Assembly (NCBI GenBank): GCA_015066005.1
Contig: SVPF01000008.1
Span: 1-64,000 of the forward strand
Reading direction: 5' to 3'
Source: Oscillospiraceae bacterium
Lineage (GTDB): Bacteria > Bacillota > Clostridia > Oscillospirales > Acutalibacteraceae
Length of the DNA: 64,000 nucleotides
The notes beneath the pieces were generated by a model, which saw only the letters and a program-made list of their open reading frames with translations, did not search any database and had not been told where the DNA came from. The translations under genes and the position numbers were made by a program. Of the stretch, positions 51,959 through 61,509 are shown in pieces (the first letter of the stretch is position 1; every line of letters starts with the position of its first letter).

Positions 51959-51983
51959 TGCTTTGCCGATTTATTCGGCAAAG
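51959..51983 (-). other. Intercistronic hairpin after the binding-protein gene
   Basis: Perfect GCTTTGCCGA / TCGGCAAAGC arms, loop of five, 25 bases after the stop of the binding-protein gene. No T-run on the minus strand. In sugar ABC operons such stems protect the upstream binding-protein mRNA and lower expression of later genes. Confidence 0.6.
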
Positions 51984-52007
51984 CAACAAAGTGTATTTTT
52001 TTCTAAG

Positions 52008-53366
52008 TTATTTAACTGCCTTATTTGCCTTGTTAACAGCAATTGTAAACTGAGGAGCATAAGACTTAACCTTAGAGGTTACCTGAGCAGCATCGGTAAG
52101 CACTATGTTGTGGCAAACGTTTGCAAAGTCAACCTGTGCAGCACCGTTTACAACACCTTCAGAAATTGAAACGCGCTTATCCATTTTAGCCATATCGTTA
52201 AAGGTCTTTTCAAGGTTTTTGTTAATAAAGTTGTCAGACATGCTATAGTTCTGGGGGTCGAGGTAATAACGCAAGAAGTGCGCTGCGCCTTCTGCGTTTT
52301 TAGCGCCCTTAAGAATACCAAATAAGGTAGAGTCAACAAGTGCTACCTGCTTTTGACCCTTAGGCATGGGGAACGGAACAGCGTCGATAGTATCAGACAT
52401 TTGGTTGAACTTAGTGTCAGATTCCTTAAACATAGCGTAAGAAATTACAGAGAACATTGCAGCTTCGCCTGAACGGAAGTGAGGTACACCGTAAGTATCA
52501 TCGCCCATAATCTTATGCTTGGTTCTGAATTCGTTATAATACTTAACAAGGTTTAAAAGGTTAGCGTCGGAAAGGTTGCTCTTGAACTGCTTACCGTCAT
52601 AGGTAATAAAGTCAGTACCGGCAGCCTGTAGCCAATATGTCATATAGCCTGTACCGCGGTTTGTATAACCATAGTGCTGAACGCCGTTTTCCTTATAGGT
52701 CATAGCCTTTGCAGCATCAAGGAAGGTATCCCAGTTCCAGTTGCCTGCTTCGTAAAGCTGACGGGGGGTCTTAACGCCACGGTTTTTAAACATTGTTTCA
52801 TTAAAGTACATAGCAACAAATTCACACTGATGGCTGCCTACAATATTAACACCGTAGTATTTGCCGTTAACCTTCTGTGTGTCCATCATTGCCTTATCCC
52901 AAACGGGATCGCTGAAGTCAAAGCCCTTCATATCATTCAAGGGTTGCATAATGGTTGTGGGACGGTTAGGGAAATGAATGTTATTAAACATTGCAATGTC
53001 ATAACCTTCCTTAGCAGCCAAGGAAGCAGAAATAAGCTCTGCATAGGGGGCGCCTGCGTTTGCCGCAAACTTAAACTGAACCTTCATACCGGTTTGCTTT
53101 TCAAAGCTTGAAACAACTGCTTTTTCGTCGTTTGTTAAAGGACGCCAGAACAATACCTTAACAGTTGTACCCTTAAGGTTTGTAGGAACCTCAGTAACAA
53201 GGTCCTGTGTGGCATCCCCACCGGTGCTGCCGCCGTTACCACCGCTTTCACCGGGAACTTCTTCATAATAAGAAGAGGTTGTGCCGCCATTATCACAGCC
53301 TGCAAAGCAAAGTACCATTGCAAGCATCATAATAACTGCTATGATTTTTTTCATACTGAATTTCAT
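52008..53366 (-). CDS. Sugar ABC transporter solute-binding lipoprotein
   Basis: 452 residues with a lipoprotein signal (lipobox FAGC) followed by a Gly/Ser linker. The mature part has the family 1 solute-binding fold: TVKVLFWRPLTNDEKAV, FEKQTGMKVQFKF, YDIAMFNNIHFP, GKYYGVNIVGSHQCEFVAMYFNETMFKNRG and GEAAMFSVISYAM. It captures oligosaccharides outside the cell. Two permeases lie just upstream in the transcript (53417-55301), forming a CUT1-type importer; no ATPase gene is in the window, so a shared MsmX-like ATPase is expected. Downstream hairpin 51959-51983. Confidence 0.9.
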   Translation of the reverse strand: MKFSMKKIIAVIMMLAMVLCFAGCDNGGTTSSYYEEVPGESGGNGGSTGGDATQDLVTEVPTNLKGTTVKVLFWRPLTNDEKAVVSSFEKQTGMKVQFKFAANAGAPYAELISASLAAKEGYDIAMFNNIHFPNRPTTIMQPLNDMKGFDFSDPVWDKAMMDTQKVNGKYYGVNIVGSHQCEFVAMYFNETMFKNRGVKTPRQLYEAGNWNWDTFLDAAKAMTYKENGVQHYGYTNRGTGYMTYWLQAAGTDFITYDGKQFKSNLSDANLLNLVKYYNEFRTKHKIMGDDTYGVPHFRSGEAAMFSVISYAMFKESDTKFNQMSDTIDAVPFPMPKGQKQVALVDSTLFGILKGAKNAEGAAHFLRYYLDPQNYSMSDNFINKNLEKTFNDMAKMDKRVSISEGVVNGAAQVDFANVCHNIVLTDAAQVTSKVKSYAPQFTIAVNKANKAVK

Positions 53367-53416
53367 TTTTAATACATTCCTTTCAAATATTTTTATAATA
53401 AATCCTTGCGGATGAA

Positions 53417-54385
53417 TTACCCAACAATACCAACACTGTCAATGCTCTTAATAAACTTCTTTTGAAGTATAAGATACATTATTAAAACAGGAAGAATAAA
53501 CAGCATACAGCCTGCCATAGCAACACCTGTGTGCGAATTTATTGCCTCACCGCCGCGAAGCTTTATAAGGTTCATAATGCCTGATAAAACTACCGCTAAG
53601 GGTTGGTTTTCGTTGAAATAAAGTGCTGTGAGATAATATTCATTCCAGTGCCAAATTATTGAAAGAATGGTTACTGTCAAAATTGCAACGCTTGAAGACG
53701 GAACAATAATTCTTACAAAGGTACCAATGGGACCTGCACCGTCTATCCAAGCGGCTTCCTCAAGCTCTTTGGGAATGCCCTTAAGGAACTGGATATAAAT
53801 CATAATAAACAAGCCCGACTGATAACCCACACCGAAAAGCGACGGCAAAACAAAGGTAAAGGGTGTGTTTATAAGATTTATTGATAAGTCTTTTCCGATA
53901 ATGTTACCAATCAACGATGTAATACCGAAAAAGTCAAAATTACGGAAATTTACATACTGTGCCAAGAAGGTCATTCTTACGGGAACCAAAATTGTTATAA
54001 GCAGAAGCGCATATAAAATTTTGCGTTCGGGGAACTTAAACCTTGCAAAACCGTAAGCCGCAACGCCGCAGGCTGCAACCTCAAGAAAGGCACTTAATAC
54101 CATAACTGCTACGGTATTAAAGAAGCTTTTTCCATACTCCATTACGTTAAATGCATCAATATAGTTTTGGTAGAAGAAGGTGGTAGGTATCCACGCAACG
54201 CTTGTGTTCATAAAGTCATCCGCATTTTTAAGCGAATTTGAAATTATTTCAAAAAGCGGCGACAACACCGTAAAGCCAACTGCAATAAGCATTGCATAAC
54301 GGAACAAGGCAACTGCTGCCTTTGATATAACCTTTTTATAATCAACATTAGATTTAAGGTTCTTTTTTAATGTTAAGCTCTTCAA
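53417..54385 (-). CDS. Carbohydrate ABC transporter permease (MalG type)
   Basis: 322 residues, six membrane helices. The EAA loop reads EELEEAAWIDGAGPIGTFVRI, the contact for the ATPase. C-terminal half FIKSIDSVGIVG is typical for the MalG/CUT1 branch. I chose TTG at 54385 because AAGGAGG lies eight bases upstream; a GTG nine bases earlier would overlap the ribosome site. It lies four bases after the partner permease reading and upstream of the binding protein. Confidence 0.9.
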   Translation of the reverse strand: MKSLTLKKNLKSNVDYKKVISKAAVALFRYAMLIAVGFTVLSPLFEIISNSLKNADDFMNTSVAWIPTTFFYQNYIDAFNVMEYGKSFFNTVAVMVLSAFLEVAACGVAAYGFARFKFPERKILYALLLITILVPVRMTFLAQYVNFRNFDFFGITSLIGNIIGKDLSINLINTPFTFVLPSLFGVGYQSGLFIMIYIQFLKGIPKELEEAAWIDGAGPIGTFVRIIVPSSSVAILTVTILSIIWHWNEYYLTALYFNENQPLAVVLSGIMNLIKLRGGEAINSHTGVAMAGCMLFILPVLIMYLILQKKFIKSIDSVGIVG

Positions 54386-54398
54386 ATGTGCCACCTCC

Positions 54399-55301
54399 TT
54401 AATTCCACTTCTTCATAAGAATTCGGTTATACGCCAAAAGAATTAACGCACCAACAACGCCAACCACAACAAAGTAAGCCCAAAGCACTGCGGCGCTTCG
54501 GTCGTATATGCTGTTAACGGTTATAAGGTCATAAGCCTGCTTCATTATTGGGTTGTCAAACGCTGTGAACAGGTCAACAATAGTGTAAACTAACACAAGG
54601 AAGGTTACATTACCAAGCATTGGGAAGGTAACAAACCAAAATTCCTCCCAAGTGGTTGCGCCTTCAATTTTTGATACCTCATAAAGCTGGTCAGGAATTG
54701 ACTGAAGACCCGCTACAAACAAAAGTATCTGAATACCGCAGCTCCATACAAGGTTGAATACCCTTGCAATATAATCGGACAAAAGCTCGGTTATTGACTG
54801 CGGAAGACCAAGGTTTACAAGCAATTCATCAAACCTTATGCCCGAATAGGATTCGGTCTCGCCCATAGATGTGCTGAGAGCCGCACCCTCTTCAAGCGCC
54901 GCGCCTGTTACAAACTGCATTACAACGCCTGTTGCAATAATTACTGGAAGGAAAAATACCGCACGGGCAAAAATTCTTCCCTTGAATTTTTGGTTAAGTA
55001 TAATTGCAAAAATCAAACTTAATGCAACAATAATCGGCAAAGAATAAGTAAATGAAGCTACCGCATCCTTTATGTTATTCATAAAGTTAGGGTCTTCATT
55101 CAAGAGGTACTTGAAATGTTCAAGACCTGCAAAGGTTAACATTTTATCGTTAACAAGTGAAACATTACAAAATGCATAAGCAATTGAACTAAACAGCGGA
55201 ACTAAAAAGAAAAGTAATAAACCGATAGTCCATGGTAAAACGAACATTCTGCCGTAGCGAACCTTTAAGCGTTCAATACCGGTTACTTTTTTATTACGCA
55301 T
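54399..55301 (-). CDS. Carbohydrate ABC transporter permease (MalF type)
   Basis: 300 residues, six membrane helices. EAA-type loop QLYEVSKIEGATTWEEFWFVTFP. The N-terminus RYGRMFVLPWTIGLLLFFLVPLFSSIAYAF is typical of CUT1 permeases. Pairs with the permease at 53417-54385. AAGGATG lies just before ATG. Confidence 0.9.
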   Translation of the reverse strand: MRNKKVTGIERLKVRYGRMFVLPWTIGLLLFFLVPLFSSIAYAFCNVSLVNDKMLTFAGLEHFKYLLNEDPNFMNNIKDAVASFTYSLPIIVALSLIFAIILNQKFKGRIFARAVFFLPVIIATGVVMQFVTGAALEEGAALSTSMGETESYSGIRFDELLVNLGLPQSITELLSDYIARVFNLVWSCGIQILLFVAGLQSIPDQLYEVSKIEGATTWEEFWFVTFPMLGNVTFLVLVYTIVDLFTAFDNPIMKQAYDLITVNSIYDRSAAVLWAYFVVVGVVGALILLAYNRILMKKWN

Positions 55302-55342
55302 ATTCTCATCCTTTCTAAAAGTAAGTAAACATCTAATTACAA

Positions 55343-57541
55343 TTAACGGTATACAAAGCTTTCAGCCTCAACTGCACCAAACGGAGTTTCAACCGCCTTG
55401 TCGGTGTAATTTACGATAACCGATGTACCGTTTGCAAAATCGGTTTGGTTTACGCCGTCAGAAAGTATTGTATGCTTTGAAATTTCTGTGCCCGAAACCT
55501 TTTCTAAAAGTGCGGACAGCTCGGTGTAATTTTCAAAAATGTTTTCCTTATAATCAGAATAAACGCTTTTTGCCAAAACGCTGTCATTCAAGCGGAATTT
55601 TGTATTAAAGTTATTGCTTACTGTGTAAAGCAAGCCACATCCCGTTTCGGCCGAGCTTAAAATTTCCAATCTGGAATTTTTAGCCGTATTAACCGATTGG
55701 GAAGCTATGGGAACAAGTCCCTTAAATACCATTCGATAGAAGGGAACCTGCGCATCAAGCGAGGTAAAGTCCGAATGTGTAGAAGGTGTTGCAATTATAT
55801 GTGACGAATAAACTGCCGCATAAGCATTTGCAGCTTCGGTCATAAGTGCGGTTTTATCCCTTTTTGAAAGTATAGCTGAAATATCGCTGTCAAGGTTACC
55901 CTTTGAATAATATTTGGAGCTATTATAATCGGAATATGCTTTAGAACCAAGAGTTGAAAGTGATAAACCGAATATTTCTTTATCATTTATAACCTTGTTT
56001 GCCTTATTGAAGGCATCGGCTATTCTATCCCTTGCAAGAAGGTTATAACGGCCTTTTTCATCATCAATATTAGAAGCAGCAACAGCGTAATAATACTGAT
56101 AAGCTGTACCGCCGTTTTCAGCCTTTGCCGAATCGGCAATTGTTGTAAAGCCGTTACCTGAAGAATTAAAGCTTAAAATGTCAAAGTCAAAATAAACATC
56201 GCAAAGACCGCCAAGTGTCTTAACATCGCTCCATTTACCAAGCTTACTGTTTAGCTTAAAGCCACCGCCGATTTTACCAACGTCCAAGCCTGTTGCACCA
56301 AAGCCCTTTAGCTGAACAACCGGCTTAACACCTGTGTTTTTAGTAATATCGGCTACAATTTCCTGTGCCTGCTTTAAGGTTGTGGCACTTTCAAGTGTTT
56401 TATAAGGAATGCCCACAAAGGATTCTTCGGTCATAGCACCGCCAAGAACCTGTAAATAAATGGCAGAATCCTTACCGTTATACTTAGTGCCGAATTTTTC
56501 GGAAATATAGTCACGGTAAAGCTTTGCCATACCCGAATATCCCGAATCCTCACCGCTGAGCGGATAGTAAGCTACCGTGCAGTTGCCGTCCACAATGCCT
56601 TCACTATAGGCATTTACATAGTTGTAAAAACCGCTTGACATTGCAACCTTTTCGGTATTTCGGCCACGAACTGCAAATACAGCGCGGGCACCTGCATAAC
56701 CTATTGTGCTGTCCCCTGCTGTTGCCTTAACATCGCAGGAAGCCGCACCCTCTTCAATTATTGCAAAGAGTGAATTTTCGCCGCGGGTAACACCAAACAC
56801 GGGAAGCGAAGCGTTATACACATTTTCGGATATATGCTCAGTGAAAATTGCCAGGTCGTTACCGTATACAGTTTCCTGATAAGCACGGTCGGCACCGTCA
56901 CGTTCATCAGCATACATTAAAGCACCGCTGCCTGAAGGAACAAGAACATAGCTGTCCTTTTTATCACTTGCAGGAATTGCTGCAAGGAAGGGTGCAATTT
57001 CTACCTGATAAACCTTGTTGTTATTTTCCAAAATACCCATGGTATCAACCGTTACGGTAAAGTGGTCATCATAAAGCTTATAAATAAGCGGTATTGAAAT
57101 TTCAACATTGTTGAAGAAATAACCAATTTGCACACCGTTTTCAATTTGCTTTACGGTTATAAAGCCCTCGTCCTGTACGGCGGCACCGTTAACGGTTTTA
57201 AGCATATTATTGGGTGGAGTTGTATAGGTGATGATTAGAGGTGAATTAAACAAAACCTCTGCTCTGGCACCTGCTTCAATACCGTTATAAAAATCATTCG
57301 GTATTGTAGACCAGATATAGCCATTCTTTTTATTAACAACTACCACGCAGGATTTTTCGTTATCCCAACGCATTTCTAAATTATCGTTTTCGGCAACAAC
57401 CGTGCTTTCAAGCGTGTCAACACGAATATTGGATATATACTTACCAATTGCACGGGGCTTTTGCATACCGCAGGCGGTAAGACTTAAAAGCATTAAGGAT
57501 AAAACCATTAAAATTGAAATTATTCGTTTTGTTTTTAACAC
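55343..57541 (-). CDS. DUF5696 lipoprotein
   Basis: 732 residues with a lipoprotein signal (lipobox LTAC) and a long extracellular part. It resembles DUF5696 proteins, which recur beside sugar ABC transporters in Paenibacillus and Clostridia. Visible family-like segments are EMRWDNEKSCVVVVNKKNGYIWSTIP near the N-terminus, YKLYDDHFTVTVDTMGILENNN, and FDFDILSFNSSGNGFTT in the centre; a TIM-barrel-like glycosidase fold may be present in the second half, but no catalytic pair can be named. GTG start with GGGGGCGG upstream. Function is unknown; a glycan-binding or hydrolytic partner of the importer is likely. Confidence 0.7.
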   Translation of the reverse strand: MLKTKRIISILMVLSLMLLSLTACGMQKPRAIGKYISNIRVDTLESTVVAENDNLEMRWDNEKSCVVVVNKKNGYIWSTIPNDFYNGIEAGARAEVLFNSPLIITYTTPPNNMLKTVNGAAVQDEGFITVKQIENGVQIGYFFNNVEISIPLIYKLYDDHFTVTVDTMGILENNNKVYQVEIAPFLAAIPASDKKDSYVLVPSGSGALMYADERDGADRAYQETVYGNDLAIFTEHISENVYNASLPVFGVTRGENSLFAIIEEGAASCDVKATAGDSTIGYAGARAVFAVRGRNTEKVAMSSGFYNYVNAYSEGIVDGNCTVAYYPLSGEDSGYSGMAKLYRDYISEKFGTKYNGKDSAIYLQVLGGAMTEESFVGIPYKTLESATTLKQAQEIVADITKNTGVKPVVQLKGFGATGLDVGKIGGGFKLNSKLGKWSDVKTLGGLCDVYFDFDILSFNSSGNGFTTIADSAKAENGGTAYQYYYAVAASNIDDEKGRYNLLARDRIADAFNKANKVINDKEIFGLSLSTLGSKAYSDYNSSKYYSKGNLDSDISAILSKRDKTALMTEAANAYAAVYSSHIIATPSTHSDFTSLDAQVPFYRMVFKGLVPIASQSVNTAKNSRLEILSSAETGCGLLYTVSNNFNTKFRLNDSVLAKSVYSDYKENIFENYTELSALLEKVSGTEISKHTILSDGVNQTDFANGTSVIVNYTDKAVETPFGAVEAESFVYR

Positions 57542-57552
57542 ATTACCGCCCC

Positions 57553-59676
57553 CTAACGATAGAATATTTCGGTGAATACTGAACCGATAAAATCAAACAA
57601 CTGCTGGAACAAAATAAACAGCATAAATATAATGAATACAACTAACAGCATACCCAATACAGTTAAGATTGATGTGGTAAGGAACTTAAAGAAGTCATAT
57701 TCCTGTACCGCCATAATACCAACGCAAAGCACTATTGCTGCAAGTATATGACAAACAACTGTAATAACTGTTAGAATTGCGGCTTCTTCAGGAATTAAGA
57801 TGTTAGTTAAAACCAAAGAAAGCACTGAACCTAAAATTTCGGGTATTAAGGCAAAGCAGGTAACCATGAATATTTCTTTCAATTTACCTTTACCTTCAGC
57901 CAATACGCAAACGCCCCAGTTTACAATTACGAAAAGCACTGCAACGCCAACGGTACCAAGCAAGGTTTCGAAGGAATTATATTCAGCGGGTTCGAAAATT
58001 TTAAATGTAAAGCCGCTGTAAATATCACACAAAACCTTTGATACATAGAAAAGTACAAGTGCGCCAACAGCAACAACTACCGAGCCCTCGCCCTTATTCT
58101 TTAATCTATAGAAGGTGTCAAACGGATGTATTACCGAATTAAGTGCAAATACCACACTGTTAGTGCTAAGCTTCTTTTCGGCGTTTTTGCTCTTAATCAA
58201 GTACCAAACAACTGCACCGATAAGTGCTGCACCGATAAGGAGCATCCACCAAACATTTTTGGAAATAAAGTCGCCGCGAATTTGCTCAAATGCTACCGCA
58301 TAATCCGATTGACTAAAGCCAATTTTTGAATACTCAAGCGCGGCGTCATAATCCTCATTCAAAAGGGCAGCCTTTGAAAGACCGCGGTAAGCAAGAAGAT
58401 TGTTTTTATCCTGCTTTAATACCTCTTCCCAAAGTGCAACTGAATCATTATACTTGCCCTCCAGAGTAAGCACCTGAGCGTTTTTGTAAAGCTTGCCGTA
58501 ATCAGTAAGCTTAAACGAGGTCACGCTTGCATCAAGTGAATCCAATACATAAATCATATCGCCGTGTACCGCGATGGATTCCGGTCTTACGAATGTACCG
58601 TTTTGAATACCTGCACCGTAGCCGCCGCCGAATACTGCAAAGGAATTGCACTTATTGTCGTAAACGAAAATATGACCGTAGGTTGTATCTATAGCATAAA
58701 CAAAGCCGTCATCATCAACGCAAAGCTTTTTAAAGCTTGTCATTATGGGGTGACCCATATCATTACGATAATCAGATTCATCAGCAAAATTCAAACCGTC
58801 AGAGCCTTGACCCTCGTTATCCTTCAAAATGTTGATACCGGCCGGATTAAGCTGTCTTATTTGTCCTGTACCAACGTCCCAAATACTGTCGGTAAGACCT
58901 GTAAGTGTATAAATAAAACCGTTTTTATCTATATCCATACTGATAAACTGATACGGTAATTTTTGCTGACTGTTAGCACGCTTTGCTTCGGTTTGGGTAA
59001 GTCTGTCCCAAAGCTTTCCGAAAATGTCAACTACAGTAGCCTTTACGCTGTTTGCACCGTAGAAGCCAAGGAATTCGCCCTGGTCAGAATAAACAAGCGC
59101 ACCGTAATATGAACCGCTGCTGAGCACGTATATATAATCACGTGAGTCGGTCAACACCTTTATAGGCGCATAGTTGAAATCGTCAGGAATAACCGAAGCA
59201 TCGGGTAATCCAATAAGCTGCTTGAGGCTTCCGTCAGGGTTGAAAACAATTATTCTTTGTCCGTTTGTGTCAGCAACATAAATGGTGTTATCTTCTTTAA
59301 GATATATACCGGTTGCACCGCTAAAGTTTATTTCTTCACCGTTTTGTACAGGTGAATTTATAACTCTTAATAACTTCATTTGACTGTCAACAACAACTAC
59401 TCTGCTATTGTCACCGTCAAGTATGTAAAGGTTTCCGTCCTTATCGCAATCCACATCAGTCGGCATTGAAAAAGCTTCAATTCCAAGGTCGTGACCATTA
59501 ACCTTGTCTACTACCTCAAAAACATCGCGAATTTCAACTGCTTCCCTTTCAGTACCCTTTTGCCAATAGGCATAGGTGTTATAAGGAATTGCATTGGCTT
59601 CGGCTGCTGAAACGGTAGGTAATACCATAAGAGCAGCAAGAACAAAAACCATCAAGAGCACTAAATATTTTTTCAC
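57553..59676 (-). CDS. NHL-repeat / TPR / YIP1-type membrane protein
   Basis: 707 residues. Signal peptide (1-25, ending VSAAEA). Residues about 55-400 form NHL-like beta-propeller blades (PTDVDCDKDGNLYILDGDNSRVVVVD, GIYLKEDNTIYVADTNGQRIIVFN, FVYAIDTTYGHIFVYD). A short TPR-like helical stretch (about 400-455; NNLLAYRGLSKAALLNEDYDAALEYSK) precedes a membrane helix (about 475-492). The C-terminal half (about 520-700) has five or six helices of the YIP1 family. Extracellular propeller plus membrane domain suggests a scaffold or sensor for the transporters. GTG start with AGGAGG seven bases upstream. Function inferred only from context. Confidence 0.75.
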   Translation of the reverse strand: MKKYLVLLMVFVLAALMVLPTVSAAEANAIPYNTYAYWQKGTEREAVEIRDVFEVVDKVNGHDLGIEAFSMPTDVDCDKDGNLYILDGDNSRVVVVDSQMKLLRVINSPVQNGEEINFSGATGIYLKEDNTIYVADTNGQRIIVFNPDGSLKQLIGLPDASVIPDDFNYAPIKVLTDSRDYIYVLSSGSYYGALVYSDQGEFLGFYGANSVKATVVDIFGKLWDRLTQTEAKRANSQQKLPYQFISMDIDKNGFIYTLTGLTDSIWDVGTGQIRQLNPAGINILKDNEGQGSDGLNFADESDYRNDMGHPIMTSFKKLCVDDDGFVYAIDTTYGHIFVYDNKCNSFAVFGGGYGAGIQNGTFVRPESIAVHGDMIYVLDSLDASVTSFKLTDYGKLYKNAQVLTLEGKYNDSVALWEEVLKQDKNNLLAYRGLSKAALLNEDYDAALEYSKIGFSQSDYAVAFEQIRGDFISKNVWWMLLIGAALIGAVVWYLIKSKNAEKKLSTNSVVFALNSVIHPFDTFYRLKNKGEGSVVVAVGALVLFYVSKVLCDIYSGFTFKIFEPAEYNSFETLLGTVGVAVLFVIVNWGVCVLAEGKGKLKEIFMVTCFALIPEILGSVLSLVLTNILIPEEAAILTVITVVCHILAAIVLCVGIMAVQEYDFFKFLTTSILTVLGMLLVVFIIFMLFILFQQLFDFIGSVFTEIFYR

Positions 59677-59704
59677 ATTTATGCCTCCTTTCAGATGTTT
59701 TCCG

Positions 59705-60571
59705 TTATCCCTTGATACCTGCGCTACCCATTGTTTCCATAACGCTTCCTTGTGAAACCATATACACTATAATAGGTGGAATAAGAAGAATAACCGTGGC
59801 CGCCATTGCGCTACCGGAACGTGCTATACCACCTGCAGAAATCGTTGACATTATGTTGGGTAACATTTTAAGCTCTTCACTGAAAATTGTGCCGGCAGGT
59901 TGCATTGACCAAATATCTCTAAAAGCAAATAAGGCCAAGGTCAGCCAAGCGGGCTTCATTATAGGAAGTGCAATTTGATAATAAATTCTAAAAATGCCGG
60001 CGCCGTCAATTCTTCCGGCCTCAAGCAATGCATCAGGTATACTGCTGTCAATAAACTGCTTAACCAGGAAAACACCCAGTGTAGAAGGAAGATATGGCAA
60101 AATATACACCCAATAGGTATCGATAATGTTTAATTTCGAAAAAATAACATATTGAGGAATTGCCAATGTGTACGCATTATATAAAAGTGCAAATTGGATT
60201 AACAAGAACAAGGTCTTGCTACCCTTAAATTTAACCTTTGCAATAACAAAAGCTGCCATAGAAGCAATGAAGATATGTAAAACTGTGGTTGAAACACTTA
60301 CGAATAAGCTGTTAAAAATATATCTCGAAAGCGGAACGCTTAGGTTAGATAAAAGCTTAGGTAATGCTGTGTAATTATCTATTACAGGTCTTGTTACAAA
60401 GAAACGAGGAGGAAATATTAGTATTTCCTCAAGCGGCTTGAGCGATGTACATACGGTGTAAACCATAGGTAGCACAGAAAACAAACCAAAAAGTATTAAA
60501 AAGAAAAAATAGAAGAAATTACCCCAAGATGAACGGGTATATCGTCTATATTGAGCTTTCGCATTTTTCAT
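59705..60571 (-). CDS. Carbohydrate ABC transporter permease (MalG type), second system
   Basis: 288 residues, six membrane helices. EAA-loop DALLEAGRIDGAGIFRIYYQIALP. The end MVSQGSVMETMGSAGIKG is typical. Follows the partner permease (60586-61488) by 14 bases and precedes the NHL/YIP1 gene; belongs to the importer of the CBM-fused binding protein. GAGGTG precedes the ATG. Confidence 0.9.
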   Translation of the reverse strand: MKNAKAQYRRYTRSSWGNFFYFFFLILFGLFSVLPMVYTVCTSLKPLEEILIFPPRFFVTRPVIDNYTALPKLLSNLSVPLSRYIFNSLFVSVSTTVLHIFIASMAAFVIAKVKFKGSKTLFLLIQFALLYNAYTLAIPQYVIFSKLNIIDTYWVYILPYLPSTLGVFLVKQFIDSSIPDALLEAGRIDGAGIFRIYYQIALPIMKPAWLTLALFAFRDIWSMQPAGTIFSEELKMLPNIMSTISAGGIARSGSAMAATVILLIPPIIVYMVSQGSVMETMGSAGIKG

Positions 60572-60585
60572 CTCTTCACCTCCGC

Positions 60586-61488
60586 TTATCTACCAACAGC
60601 ATCGACTACTTTGCCAATAATTACACGGCTTACAGCCATCATAGCAAAGAGGAATACCGAAAGTGCAGCTGCATAGCCCATTTCATAGCGGCTCGTACCA
60701 ACGTCTTGAATTAAGGTTACAAGTGTATCTACCGAATAGTTAACACTTGGGAAGCCTGCAAGGGCGGTTACTACCGCACCGATTGAGAACGAGCTTTGAA
60801 TTTGCATTACAGCACCGAACAAAAGTATTGGCTTCATAGAAGGAAGGGTTATATACCAAAGCTCTGCCCAGCGGTTTCTTATACCGTCAATACAGCCTGC
60901 TTCATACATTTCGGGGTTAACGTTTTGAAGACCCGAAATATTGGAAAGGAAGGAAATACCCATACTCATCCAAAGCTGAACAACTATAATAATTACCATT
61001 ACATAGTTGGCATCCTTAAACCACTGAATAGGTTCGGAAACAATGCCCAACGAAAGCAATGCGCTGTTGACATAGCCGTAGCTGTCACCGCTGAAAAGCA
61101 CCTGCCAGATAAAATAAACGTTTGAGGAAAGTGCAGGAGCATAGAAAAGGAAGGATAAAATTGTACGTGCCGTTCGGTTAAGCTCGTTAATCATCCAAGC
61201 AAGAACGAAGGATAAAATATAACCGATAGGGCCCGTAATTATTGCTAGAACTAAGGTGTTACGAAGCACATTAGGGAACATATCATCGGATGAGAACATT
61301 TTAATATAGTTCGAAATTCCGTTGAATTTGGGGGCCGATATCATATCATAGGTTGTAAAGCTTAGTACAACCGAGGATAAAATTGGAAGAATTGTAAAAA
61401 CAAAGAATAATATTAGGAACGGAGACAGCATAATAAGACCGGTACGAACTTCGCTACTTCCGCGTGTTTTTAAGGATTTAACTTTCAC
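60586..61488 (-). CDS. Carbohydrate ABC transporter permease (MalF type), second system
   Basis: 300 residues, six membrane helices. EAA-loop PEMYEAGCIDGIRNRWAELWY; N-terminal SPFLILFFVFTILPILSSVVLSF. GTG start following GGGAG by nine bases. It begins 21 bases after the binding protein gene. Confidence 0.9.
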   Translation of the reverse strand: MKVKSLKTRGSSEVRTGLIMLSPFLILFFVFTILPILSSVVLSFTTYDMISAPKFNGISNYIKMFSSDDMFPNVLRNTLVLAIITGPIGYILSFVLAWMINELNRTARTILSFLFYAPALSSNVYFIWQVLFSGDSYGYVNSALLSLGIVSEPIQWFKDANYVMVIIIVVQLWMSMGISFLSNISGLQNVNPEMYEAGCIDGIRNRWAELWYITLPSMKPILLFGAVMQIQSSFSIGAVVTALAGFPSVNYSVDTLVTLIQDVGTSRYEMGYAAALSVFLFAMMAVSRVIIGKVVDAVGR

Positions 61489-61509
61489 GTGATTTTCTCC
61501 CTTCTTTTA

